This document shows positions 33,263 through 40,838 of a DNA stretch of 64,000 nucleotides, piece by piece. The DNA lies in contig CAVPPJ010000005.1 in the NCBI GenBank assembly GCA_963707065.1, positions 417,103 through 481,102 of the forward strand, given 5' to 3'. This DNA comes from Palsa-506 sp963707065 (GTDB lineage Bacteria > Actinomycetota > Actinomycetes > Streptosporangiales > Streptosporangiaceae). Position 1 is the stretch's first letter; each line of letters opens with the position of its first letter. The notes beneath the pieces are model-generated. The model made no database searches. It worked only from the letters and a program-made list of their open reading frames with translations, and was not told the DNA's origin. Made by a program: the position numbers and the translations under genes.

Positions 33263-34610
33263 CCGTGGCTGGTGCCGGTGATGCCTGCAGGGCAGCCTTG
33301 ACGATCTCGGCGAGCTCGTTGCGGCCCGGTCCTGTTGCCAGCCGGGGGCGCCAGCCGCTCGCGTAAAGTGCGCGGGCCCGCGGCTCGGCCACTCGCAGGC
33401 AGTCGGGCAGCTCGGTCATGCCGAGGTACCCGCCGATGACGGGGCGGATGCTGGGATCGGCCGCCGCGGCCGCGAGGATGAGGTCGGACGGCAGGGGCTG
33501 GCTGATATCCACGTCCTCGCCCGCCCAGCGGCGCCGGGTCGATTCGTCCATCTGGACGTGATCGTCGACCCACGGCTTGATCTGGCCGGCGCACCAGGCA
33601 TCGAAGCTTTCGCCGACCGTGTCCGCGTCAGTGCCGTGCTCGTCGATGAGCTGCAGTAGTTGCTGGGCCTGCAGCATGGTAGTTGCGATCCCTCGGCCGA
33701 ACGTCGGTGTCGTGGTGGCCACGGCGTCGCCGACGAAGACCAGTCCTGGCAGGGCGAGCCGCCCGTCGTGGCCGGTCTGGCCGCGGTAGGCATTGAGCAG
33801 CGGGCCGCCCGGAAGCACCGCCGTGATCGGCCGGGCCCGATCGGGGTCGACCCAGTCGGCCAGGCCGGGGATGGCCAGGCATGCGGCCGTGAAGGCAGCC
33901 TCGTGCCGGAGCTGGGACAAGACAGGGTCAGCGGTGGGCCGCACCAGGAGCACGGAGAAGACGCCGTGCTCGTGCAGGAAGATAATGGCCTGGTAACCGT
34001 CGAAGTCTGCCTGCCACGCGATCGGAGATACCAGCGGCCCGGGCTCGTCGCTGCGGTGAAGCTGGTACTGCCGGTCGACATAGGCGATGCCGCACGGCCC
34101 GCCGCTGGTCGGTGCGGGGCGCAGCGACCGCGTCGCTCGCCCGGCGCGTCCCGATGCGTCAATCACCAGGTCGGCAGGCAGCGCGGCCCCGTCGACCCGG
34201 ATGCCGTCAGCCCGGCCGCGCTGGCTAGTGACGCCGTCGACATGCCCGCGGCGCACTTGCAGGCCGGGCACCTTCAGGGCCGATGCCCGTAGCGCGCGCT
34301 CGAACGTGGCCCGGCGGGACAGCATCGCCATCGGGACCTCGCGCCCATCCGGCAAGCGCATCTGGGCACGCTCAGCACCGGCGGCGGACCACCGCTGCAG
34401 GGCATCAGGTAGTTCCTGCTGCAGGGCCTGCACGACCTGATACCGGAACGCATGCGCGTGGTGGAATTGCATGACGCCGCGCCGCGGCCAGCTTCCGTCT
34501 GCGGCTGGTCCCGGGTCGCGCTCGACGGCGGTGACCTGGTGACCGCGGCGCGCCAGGCCCGCGCCGATGAACAAGCCGGCCGGACCCGCGCCGATGATCG
34601 CTACGCGCAT
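33255..34610 (-). CDS. FAD-dependent monooxygenase
   Basis: About 451 aa from ATG 34608-34610, chosen for the SD AGAGGTGA. N-terminal dinucleotide fold AIIGAGPAGLFIGAGLARRG with VERDP, the DASGRAGRATR patch and the FVGDAVATTTPTFGRGI motif that binds the ribityl/phosphate part of FAD. This matches the group A/E flavin monooxygenase family (styrene-monooxygenase-like or aromatic hydroxylase). Divergent from a TetR gene with palindromic operators between, so it is probably induced by a ligand of that regulator. Confidence 0.85.
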   Translation of the reverse strand: MRVAIIGAGPAGLFIGAGLARRGHQVTAVERDPGPAADGSWPRRGVMQFHHAHAFRYQVVQALQQELPDALQRWSAAGAERAQMRLPDGREVPMAMLSRRATFERALRASALKVPGLQVRRGHVDGVTSQRGRADGIRVDGAALPADLVIDASGRAGRATRSLRPAPTSGGPCGIAYVDRQYQLHRSDEPGPLVSPIAWQADFDGYQAIIFLHEHGVFSVLLVRPTADPVLSQLRHEAAFTAACLAIPGLADWVDPDRARPITAVLPGGPLLNAYRGQTGHDGRLALPGLVFVGDAVATTTPTFGRGIATTMLQAQQLLQLIDEHGTDADTVGESFDAWCAGQIKPWVDDHVQMDESTRRRWAGEDVDISQPLPSDLILAAAAADPSIRPVIGGYLGMTELPDCLRVAEPRARALYASGWRPRLATGPGRNELAEIVKAALQASPAPATVS

Positions 34611-34633
34611 GACAATCACCTCTTGCATTTGAT

Positions 34634-34667
34634 ACACTCAGAGTGTGATAACTGCACCTATAGTGCA
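34634..34667. promoter_or_regulatory. Two palindromic operators between the FAD monooxygenase and TetR genes
   Basis: ACACTCAGAGTGT (34634-34646) is a perfect palindrome around one A. TGCACCTATAGTGCA (34653-34667) has perfect 5-bp arms. Both lie in the 96-nt AT-richer divergent intergenic region and are plausible binding sites for the TetR protein at 34707. Whether one regulator binds both is unknown because their half-sites differ. Confidence 0.55.
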
Positions 34668-34706
34668 TCTAAATTTCGGGATCGTCAAGCCGGGTAGCGT
34701 GACGCG

Positions 34707-35354
34707 ATGAGCCAGCCGGTAAAGCGCTACGCATCCGAGGTGCGTGACGAGCAGGCCCAGCGCACCCGGCGGGCCGTCGTCACCGCAGCCCGTGAGCTGT
34801 TTCTTGCCCGCGGCTACGCGGCCACGACAATCGATGCAATCGCGGCCGCGGCACGTGTTAGCAGGCGCACCGTCTTCAATTCGGTGGGCGGCAAGGTGGT
34901 CCTGCTCAAGCTGGCTATGGAGTGGGCGATCGTCGGCGATGACGAGCCGGTTGCGCTGGCAGACCGCCCGGGCGTTAAGGCGATCCAGGCCGAGCCCGAT
35001 CCACGGAGGGCGCTCGCGCTCTGGGCGCAGATGGTCGTCGAGGTTGCGTCCCGGGTCGCGCCGATCAGCGCGGTTCTCACTGCCGCCGCCGACGCCGACC
35101 CGGCGGCTGCGCAGCTGTTCTCGGAGCTGGCCCGCAACCGGATGTTCGGCGCGACCGAGTTCGTCCGGTACCTCGCGTCGCTAGAAGGCCTGGCCGCCGG
35201 CGTCAGCGAGCAGCAGGCGGCCGACCTCTGCTGGTCCCTCATGGATGGCCACCTCTACCGCCTCCTGGTGACTCAGCGCGGGTGGACGGCGGTCAGCTTC
35301 GCGCAGTGGCTGGCTGACAGCCTGGCCGCGACCTTGCTGCGCCCGGCCGGATGA
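34707..35354 (+). CDS. TetR family transcriptional regulator
   Basis: 215 aa with the TetR HTH: RRAVVTAARELFLARGYAATTIDAIAAAARVSRRTVFNSVGGKVVLL (residues 20-68). C-terminal ligand-binding helices are of unknown specificity. Divergent to the FAD monooxygenase gene, the arrangement of a local repressor. Start ATG 34707 is about 40 nt from the nearest palindrome. Confidence 0.9.
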   Translation: MSQPVKRYASEVRDEQAQRTRRAVVTAARELFLARGYAATTIDAIAAAARVSRRTVFNSVGGKVVLLKLAMEWAIVGDDEPVALADRPGVKAIQAEPDPRRALALWAQMVVEVASRVAPISAVLTAAADADPAAAQLFSELARNRMFGATEFVRYLASLEGLAAGVSEQQAADLCWSLMDGHLYRLLVTQRGWTAVSFAQWLADSLAATLLRPAG

Positions 35355-35395
35355 CGTGGGTGCGCCGCTGGGTCAGGGACGCCGACATGGCGCCG

Positions 35396-35728
35396 TCAAG
35401 GCGGCCCCGGCGCCTCGGCCCGGTCCATGGCCGCCGCAATCCCGTGCGCGAACTCCGACACCCATCCGCAGTCTCGCCGCTCGTTCACGGAGAACCAGGC
35501 TTTGCCCTGCCACTCACTGAGCTCAAGCGTCCCGGGCTTACCCGGGCACGCCAGATGATAATGACGGCTTCCAGGGCGGCCGGCGAGCTCTCGCTCGGAC
35601 CGGACCGCAAGGCCCTGGCGCAAGCACTCACCGAGAGCTCGCTCAACGCTCCCGGGCACCGGTATCTCGATCATTAGCGCGAGCGAGCTGACCTGCACCG
35701 GACGGCCCAGCGCTCGCTGCCTTTCCAC
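35396..35728 (-). CDS. Hypothetical protein
   Basis: 110 aa, not recognised. The central part (RPGSRHYHLACPGKPGTLEL) and SEWQGKAWFSVNERRDCGW read as a real, compact soluble protein. The annotated start is a GTG; a shorter form from an internal ATG near residue 19 (MIEIPVPGSVERA) is possible. No partner genes: it stands alone between the TetR gene and a DinB-type gene. Confidence 0.55.
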   Translation of the reverse strand: MERQRALGRPVQVSSLALMIEIPVPGSVERALGECLRQGLAVRSERELAGRPGSRHYHLACPGKPGTLELSEWQGKAWFSVNERRDCGWVSEFAHGIAAAMDRAEAPGPP

Positions 35729-35818
35729 GTCAAGCCTACGCGGACGAGAGCCGAAGCATCGAGAGGCGAGTGAGCGTAGCGGTACGCCCGATAGTGGCCA
35801 GGCCGCCGCACGCGGTGG

Positions 35819-35849
35819 CTGCTCCGGCCGGCTGGGCCGGCCGGAGCAG
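35819..35849 (-). terminator. Hairpin terminator after the DinB/pentapeptide gene
   Basis: Perfect 13-bp stem CTGCTCCGGCCGG / CCGGCCGGAGCAG with a CTGGG loop, 27 nt beyond the stop on the minus strand. No T tract. Probable terminator. Confidence 0.6.
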
Positions 35850-35875
35850 ATTTCGTGTTCTCTGCCTGAAACTTG

Positions 35876-36712
35876 CTAGCCGGCTTCGAGCACGGCTAGG
35901 TCGCGGACCGCGAACCGGTAGTGCTCGATCTCCTCGTCCATCACCACGCTGACGCAGTCGATCACGGTGCGCTGCTCGTCCGGGTAACCGGGAGCGGGCG
36001 AGCGCCGGCACAGCCGTCCCAGGCCGGCGTCGGTCAGGCCGGCCACGATGCGCCGCATCACGGCCATCCGGTCGGCGCGGGCGGCCAGGATCTCGGCGTA
36101 GCCGGGCTGCGCAGTCAGGTCGATGCCAACCGCGGCCGCGTCCGCCGCCGGATACCAGCTCTGCGGCAGGCCGAGCGGGTGGTACGGCATTTCCTCGTCC
36201 AGCACCGTCCGGCTGGCCCATGCGTCGGTGATGAAGACCAGATGGCGCAGTGTCTGCGCGAATGACCACTCCTCGTTGACTTGCTGAGTCAGCGCCGCCG
36301 CGGGCAGCCGGCCGGCTCGCTCGATGGCCTGCGCCCACAGCCGTTCGATGGTGTCCCATATCGCGCGGACGTCATCGGCCGTCTGCCCGTCGCGGAATTG
36401 CACTCGCTCCGGGTGCCGGCGGTCCAGCTCGGCGCTGACGAAATCGCTCACGTCAACGCCGTTGACCGTGACATTGCTGAGGTAACCGGAGATGCTCACG
36501 TTCACCAGCCAGCCGTCCCTGATCGTGACGCCGGTCAGGTCGCAGTCGGTGAACCTGGCTCCGCGCAGGTCCGCGACGTCGAACCGGGCGCCCCGGAACT
36601 GCTCGCTGCCACCGCCCTCGCCGGCGTAGAACCGGTGCGGTCCGAACTGCGCATCCATCGGTTCATCGGGGGAGGCGGGCGCCGGGTCGGCCGAATCGTT
36701 GGTTGCTGTCAT
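35876..36712 (-). CDS. DinB family protein with N-terminal pentapeptide repeats
   Basis: About 278 aa from ATG 36710-36712 (longer frames have a Ser/Arg-rich lead). Residues about 38-70 hold FRGARFDVADLRGARFTDCD, the A(D/N)LxX-type pentapeptide repeat. From about 95 the four-helix DinB fold follows (ERLWAQAIERAGRLPAAAL, EWSFAQTLRHLVFITDAW). The carboxylate/histidine metal pattern of DinB thiol-dependent enzymes is only partly visible (EEIEHYRFAV). Probably a mycothiol- or metal-dependent enzyme of unknown substrate. Confidence 0.82.
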   Translation of the reverse strand: MTATNDSADPAPASPDEPMDAQFGPHRFYAGEGGGSEQFRGARFDVADLRGARFTDCDLTGVTIRDGWLVNVSISGYLSNVTVNGVDVSDFVSAELDRRHPERVQFRDGQTADDVRAIWDTIERLWAQAIERAGRLPAAALTQQVNEEWSFAQTLRHLVFITDAWASRTVLDEEMPYHPLGLPQSWYPAADAAAVGIDLTAQPGYAEILAARADRMAVMRRIVAGLTDAGLGRLCRRSPAPGYPDEQRTVIDCVSVVMDEEIEHYRFAVRDLAVLEAG

Positions 36713-36839
36713 GGACGGCAAGATAGCGCTGATCCCGGACGGTCTGCTTCCGGAAATGGGGCCAATGATGAGGCGGCCGCCGGAGCCTCCCGGTAGTAGA
36801 TGGACGTGCATCCGGGATCGCGGGAGCAGGCTCACGGGT

Positions 36840-36869
36840 GCCCGGGGGCGCCGGCCGGCGCCCCCGGGC
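36840..36869 (-). terminator. 30-bp perfect GC palindrome after the sigma/anti-sigma unit
   Basis: Fifteen-base arms with a GGCC centre, 30 nt downstream of the stop of the anti-sigma-like gene (minus strand). Most likely its transcription terminator. Confidence 0.6.
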
Positions 36870-36898
36870 CGGAGCAGTCGGTTGCGGCCCCTAGGCGA

Positions 36899-37612
36899 TC
36901 ACGACCCGGCCGGGCCGGGACCGCCGTATAGCAGCCCGATGCCGTCAGCTGGGCCGTAGCCGACAGGCAGGCCGTTTGGGTCAGGCGGAGTGCTGCTGCA
37001 GGTGTAGGAGCTGGTGTCGATGAGCACGAAGTCGGCCTGCTGCTGGCCCGAGAACTCGCCCGAGCTGAGCTGGAAATCGCCGACGCTGAGCTCGGTGCCC
37101 GCTGGCATGGCCGCCGGGTCAATCGTGATGGTGGGCTGCGCACCGTTTTGCGGCGTCGCGGTATACGGCCCCGCCGGAGAGAAGGACACGACCTGCGAAA
37201 AGCCGGCCGGTGCGGAATCTGAGGAGCAGAAGCTGCCGGTGGTGACCTTCGCCGGGATGCCGTGTTGCGCCAGGTCGCTCTGCAGGGCGGCGGGGTCGAG
37301 GAGCTCGCCGGGTTTGATGGTCAGCGTCGCCGTGCCGTTGGAGTTGCTGGCCAGCGTGAAGGCCGCGGTCCGGATCGTGCCGGGCGCCCGGGCCGGGCCG
37401 AGCGCGCCGGTCAGGCCGAGCGCCAGTGCGGTACCGGCGGCGACGCCGGCCACCGATAGGCCCGTGACTGCGGAGAGCCGGTGCCTCCGGCGCGCGCGGC
37501 CCCTGGCCATGATCGCCGCCACGTCCGGGGGGGTGGCCATGGGTATTGCGGATAGCGAGTCGGACGCGGCGCGGAGCACCTCGTTGTCGCTCATCTCATC
37601 GTGGACATTCAT
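36899..37612 (-). CDS. Membrane-anchored anti-sigma-like / secreted-domain protein
   Basis: 237 aa. N-terminal cytoplasmic part (EVLRAASDSLSAIPMATPPD ... IMARGRARRRHRLS) resembles the short region of ECF-associated membrane proteins. One transmembrane helix (AVTGLSVAGVAAGTALALGL) follows, and then an extracytoplasmic domain rich in Ser/Thr. No zinc HxxxCxxC motif is seen, so it is not a classical ZAS anti-sigma factor. The start overlaps the sigma gene stop (ATGA), implying translational coupling and a partner role. Confidence 0.7.
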   Translation of the reverse strand: MNVHDEMSDNEVLRAASDSLSAIPMATPPDVAAIMARGRARRRHRLSAVTGLSVAGVAAGTALALGLTGALGPARAPGTIRTAAFTLASNSNGTATLTIKPGELLDPAALQSDLAQHGIPAKVTTGSFCSSDSAPAGFSQVVSFSPAGPYTATPQNGAQPTITIDPAAMPAGTELSVGDFQLSSGEFSGQQQADFVLIDTSSYTCSSTPPDPNGLPVGYGPADGIGLLYGGPGPAGS

Positions 37613-38106
37613 TGATCGGCCTCCATGTTCTTGGTCGGGGTGAGCTCGTGGCGCAGCGCCGTTACGCCCCGGGACAAGTGCATCCGGACCGTTCCGGCCT
37701 CGATCCCCAGCTGCCTGGCGATGGTGGCGGTGTCGAGATCAAGGAAGATGCGCAGCGCGATCACCTCACGCTGCCTGCGGGGCAGCCGCCATAGCGCCGT
37801 GAGCAAGGTGGCATCGAGGCCACCGCCGAGGTCGCCGGGAGCCGTCAGGTCGTGGTCAGCCAGGGGCAGTTCGCGGCGGCGCAGCCGCCACCACGACGCC
37901 CCGGTGTTCAGCGCGGTGCGCACTACCCATGCTCGCGGGGCCGGATGGCGGCTGACCTTCCGCCACGACACCCAGGCTCTGGCGAACGCCTCCGCCACCT
38001 GGTCTTCGGCCAGCTGCGGACGGCCGACGACCGTCACCACCGCCCGCAGGCAGGGCTCCCAGCTGGCCTGGAAGAACTCCGCGAACTCCGTCTGCTCGTT
38101 GCTCAC
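37609..38106 (-). CDS. ECF sigma factor, SigE-family type
   Basis: 165 aa from GTG 38104-38106. Region 2 (FAEFFQASWEPCLRAVVTVV ... QVAEAFARAWVSWRKV) and region 4 (ALWRLPRRQREVIALRIFLDLDTATIARQLGIEAGTVRMHLSRG, helix-turn-helix) are intact. Belongs to the compact SigE-family ECF group. The gene following at 37612 overlaps it by 4 nt and likely encodes its regulator. Confidence 0.87.
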   Translation of the reverse strand: MSNEQTEFAEFFQASWEPCLRAVVTVVGRPQLAEDQVAEAFARAWVSWRKVSRHPAPRAWVVRTALNTGASWWRLRRRELPLADHDLTAPGDLGGGLDATLLTALWRLPRRQREVIALRIFLDLDTATIARQLGIEAGTVRMHLSRGVTALRHELTPTKNMEADQ

Positions 38107-38247
38107 AACCCGTTAACTCCGACAGCCCGCCGATCTGCATACCGCCGAGCAGAAATCTTCCGGAACTGAGATCGCTTGCGTCACGTGAGGCCCGGCCGTG
38201 CCGGAGCTGGCTCTCCCTTCGGCGGCTGCGGCACTGGCTGCCGGCGG

Positions 38248-39069
38248 CTAGTTCAGGTTCAGCGGCCCGCTGCCGCTGCTCAGCGCGGTCTGTATCTTGC
38301 GGGCTACGAGCTGGTAGGCGGCGACCTGCTCGGGGATGGCCTGGGTGATCATGACGGGCTGCCCGCGGTCGGCGTCCTGCGCGGCCCGGGTGCTGAACGG
38401 GATGCTGGCCAGCTTCGGGGTCCGCGTCCAGATCGTCTCCTCTAGCGGCGCCGGCGAGAATAGGGGTGTGGTCTGACCGCAGCTCGGGCAGATCTGCCCG
38501 GCCATGTTCTCGATGCCGCCGAGGGTGAGCGCCCGGCTCCGGTTCAGCTCGTGCAGCATCCGGTGCGCGTCCCGGTGCGCGACTATCTGGGGTGTCACCA
38601 CGAGCACCGCGAATGTGGTCCGTGTCCCCAGGGCGAACACGAGCTGCTGGATGTCGGCGGTGCCCGGTGGCAGGTCCACGATCAGGCAGTCGAGATCATC
38701 CCAGCTAGTGCCAGAAATAAGCCGGTGCACTAGCAGCTGGGCGATCGGGGCCTGCACGCCGAGGCCCTGGCCCTCACCGATCAGGAACGCCGCGGAGGCG
38801 AGCTGGACTCCGTGCTGAGTTACCGCCTGCAGCCGGGAAGCGGCACTTCCGCTGGCGGCAAACACGGTGACGTGGGCGGCATCCGCCTTGCGGCGCAGGC
38901 CCATCATGTGCGCTGCGTCCGGCCCGTACAGGTCCGCGTCGACCAGGCCCACGCGAACGCCATCTGCGCTCAGCGCCAGCGCAATGTTCACCGCTGCCGT
39001 TGTCTTGCCGACGCCGCCCTTGCCGCTGCCAATCGCGACGACCGGCACGCGATCTGTATCACTGGACAT
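38248..39069 (-). CDS. Mrp/NBP35 family P-loop ATPase (iron-sulfur carrier type)
   Basis: 273 aa from ATG 39067-39069 (longer frame to 39270 overlaps the divergent gene). Deviant Walker A IGSGKGGVGKTT (residues about 15-26), LVDADLYGPDA, DLPPGTAD and QICPSCGQ with the CxxC that carries the cluster in this family. ATP-dependent assembly or transfer of Fe-S clusters. No suf/isc neighbours here. Confidence 0.88.
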   Translation of the reverse strand: MSSDTDRVPVVAIGSGKGGVGKTTAAVNIALALSADGVRVGLVDADLYGPDAAHMMGLRRKADAAHVTVFAASGSAASRLQAVTQHGVQLASAAFLIGEGQGLGVQAPIAQLLVHRLISGTSWDDLDCLIVDLPPGTADIQQLVFALGTRTTFAVLVVTPQIVAHRDAHRMLHELNRSRALTLGGIENMAGQICPSCGQTTPLFSPAPLEETIWTRTPKLASIPFSTRAAQDADRGQPVMITQAIPEQVAAYQLVARKIQTALSSGSGPLNLN

Positions 39070-39114
39070 GCTCGCTCCATCAGGGCGCCGCTGGCCTCGG
39101 GTTGCCAGCGTTTC

Positions 39115-39146
39115 GGAGGTACCGCTACTAGGAGGTACCGCTACTA
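39115..39146 (+). repeat. Tandem 16-bp duplication just upstream of the DUF885 gene
   Basis: GGAGGTACCGCTACTA is present twice head to tail (39115-39130 and 39131-39146), ending 11 nt before the ATG at 39157. Each copy has a GGAGG element; the second lies a little far (20-25 nt) for a normal SD. Its effect on initiation is unknown. Confidence 0.8.
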
Positions 39147-39156
39147 GTCTGCCGCT

Positions 39157-40695
39157 ATGCCTGATCGTCGCCTCAAAGCCGTATGGGACGTGCAGGTCCC
39201 GGTCATCCGGGAGCTCGCAGGAGTCCACGAGTACGACGGCGTCGTCATGGACCTCTCGCCGAGCGGCCACAAAGCGGCCCTGGAACGCCTCGGGTCCTCA
39301 TCGCCGGGCGAGCGCCTCGCCGACCGCCACGACGAGAGTCATCTCAGCGCCGCCGAGCAGGCCGCCCGCGCCGAAGCCGAGACCGAGATCCTGCAGTGGA
39401 ACCCACTTCCGCACATCCAGAACCTGGACCTGTCGTGCTACGACCGCGAGTACGCCCCCGAGCCGCAGCGCCGGCAGGCGCGGGAGGCACACCTTGCCCA
39501 ATGGCCCGAGGCAGTCGACGCCTCCTTGGAGTCGCTGCGGGCCGTTCCGGCGCCAGTGGCCAGTGCGCTCGTTCAGACGGTGAGAGGACTCGCCGAGGGG
39601 ATTAACGGCACGACCGACGTCGAGGTCGCCGCCCTGGAGGCGCACGGCAGGCTGCTTGGGCGAATCGAGGATGCCGCCGCCTCGGGCAACCCGGATGCTT
39701 CGCTCGGCGCGACGGCACTCGCCCGCCTGCTCGGCCCTGCGGAGTCGATGCCGGTCGATCTCGGCCGCCTGGAGGAGCGTGCCGACTCCGAGCGCGACCG
39801 GCTTCGCGCCAGACTCAATGAGGCGTGCGAGCGATTGTCGCCGGGGGTGACGCCGTCGCGGCTCGTACGGGAGCTCCTCCGAGACCACCCGGGCGAAGAG
39901 GGGATCTACGCAGCCGCCCGGGAGACGATCGACGAGGCCACGGCCTTCGTGATCGACAACGACCTCCTGCCGCCTCCGGGCGGCGCTTGCGAGGTCGGCC
40001 CGGCTCCCGCGTCCCGGCGATGGGCTGCGGCCACGATGTACTGGACCGCGCCCTTCGAGGACGACGCCCCGGCTCGCTACTACGTCAGCCCGCCCGACGA
40101 GTCCTGGGATGAGGAGGCCAGGCACGAGTGGCTGGCCGTCTTCAGCGCCACCAGGGGTCCCGCGGTCACGGTGCACGAGGTCACTCCCGGTCACTTCGCT
40201 CACGGCCGGATGCTCCGCCGGCTCGTCCGGGGAGACGTAAGGCGCAGCCTGTTCTCGGAGGCGTTCGTCGAGGGATGGGCACACTACGGCGAGGAGCTGA
40301 TGGTCGACCAGGGCTTCAGGGCAGACGACCCCCGATTCGCCATCGGCGTCTACCTCGAGGCCCTCGTCGGGGTGACCGGGCTTGCCTCCGCCCTCGGCAT
40401 CCATCAGGGGACGATGACCGTGGATGACGCCACGGCGCGCTTCGAGGCCGACGCCTTCCTGCTCGGCCCGGCCGCCAGGAGCGAAGCGACGAGGGCTACC
40501 TACGACCCCACCTACGGGCGCTACACGTGGGGCAAGCTCGAGATCATGTCGCTTCGGGACCAGGCCCTAGCCGCCTGGGGCACGAAATTCTCGCTCCGGC
40601 GCTTCCACGAAGCCCTCCTCGCCCTCGGAGCACCGCCGCTCGGCACGATGCGCGACGCCCTCGTCGCCTGGCCCAGTCCATCCCCCCGGCCTTAG
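39157..40695 (+). CDS. DUF885 family protein (putative zinc metallopeptidase-like)
   Basis: 512 aa. Conserved metal-type segments VTVHEVTPGHFAHGRML and FVEGWAHYGEELM, with GVYLEALVGVTGLASALGIH nearby, are the hallmarks of DUF885, remotely related to M32-like zinc peptidases. No signal peptide, so cytoplasmic. Substrate is unknown. Divergent to the Mrp-type gene and preceded by a 16-bp tandem duplication. Confidence 0.85.
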   Translation: MPDRRLKAVWDVQVPVIRELAGVHEYDGVVMDLSPSGHKAALERLGSSSPGERLADRHDESHLSAAEQAARAEAETEILQWNPLPHIQNLDLSCYDREYAPEPQRRQAREAHLAQWPEAVDASLESLRAVPAPVASALVQTVRGLAEGINGTTDVEVAALEAHGRLLGRIEDAAASGNPDASLGATALARLLGPAESMPVDLGRLEERADSERDRLRARLNEACERLSPGVTPSRLVRELLRDHPGEEGIYAAARETIDEATAFVIDNDLLPPPGGACEVGPAPASRRWAAATMYWTAPFEDDAPARYYVSPPDESWDEEARHEWLAVFSATRGPAVTVHEVTPGHFAHGRMLRRLVRGDVRRSLFSEAFVEGWAHYGEELMVDQGFRADDPRFAIGVYLEALVGVTGLASALGIHQGTMTVDDATARFEADAFLLGPAARSEATRATYDPTYGRYTWGKLEIMSLRDQALAAWGTKFSLRRFHEALLALGAPPLGTMRDALVAWPSPSPRP

Positions 40696-40838
40696 ATTGC
40701 CCCCACCTTCCACTGTCCGATATCGTTCCTGGCCTTGCCCGGCTGCCCGCAGAGTCTGCGGACCTGTGGGGCTGGCATCACCATGCGGCTCGTGGCAGTG
40801 CCCTGGCCCTGGTCACAGATGCGTGGAATAACGGATAG

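Noticed and set aside
37609..38106. Sigma factor as regulator of the catabolic island
   Set aside because: Far away with its own coupled partner; no promoter motif of its type seen in the island.
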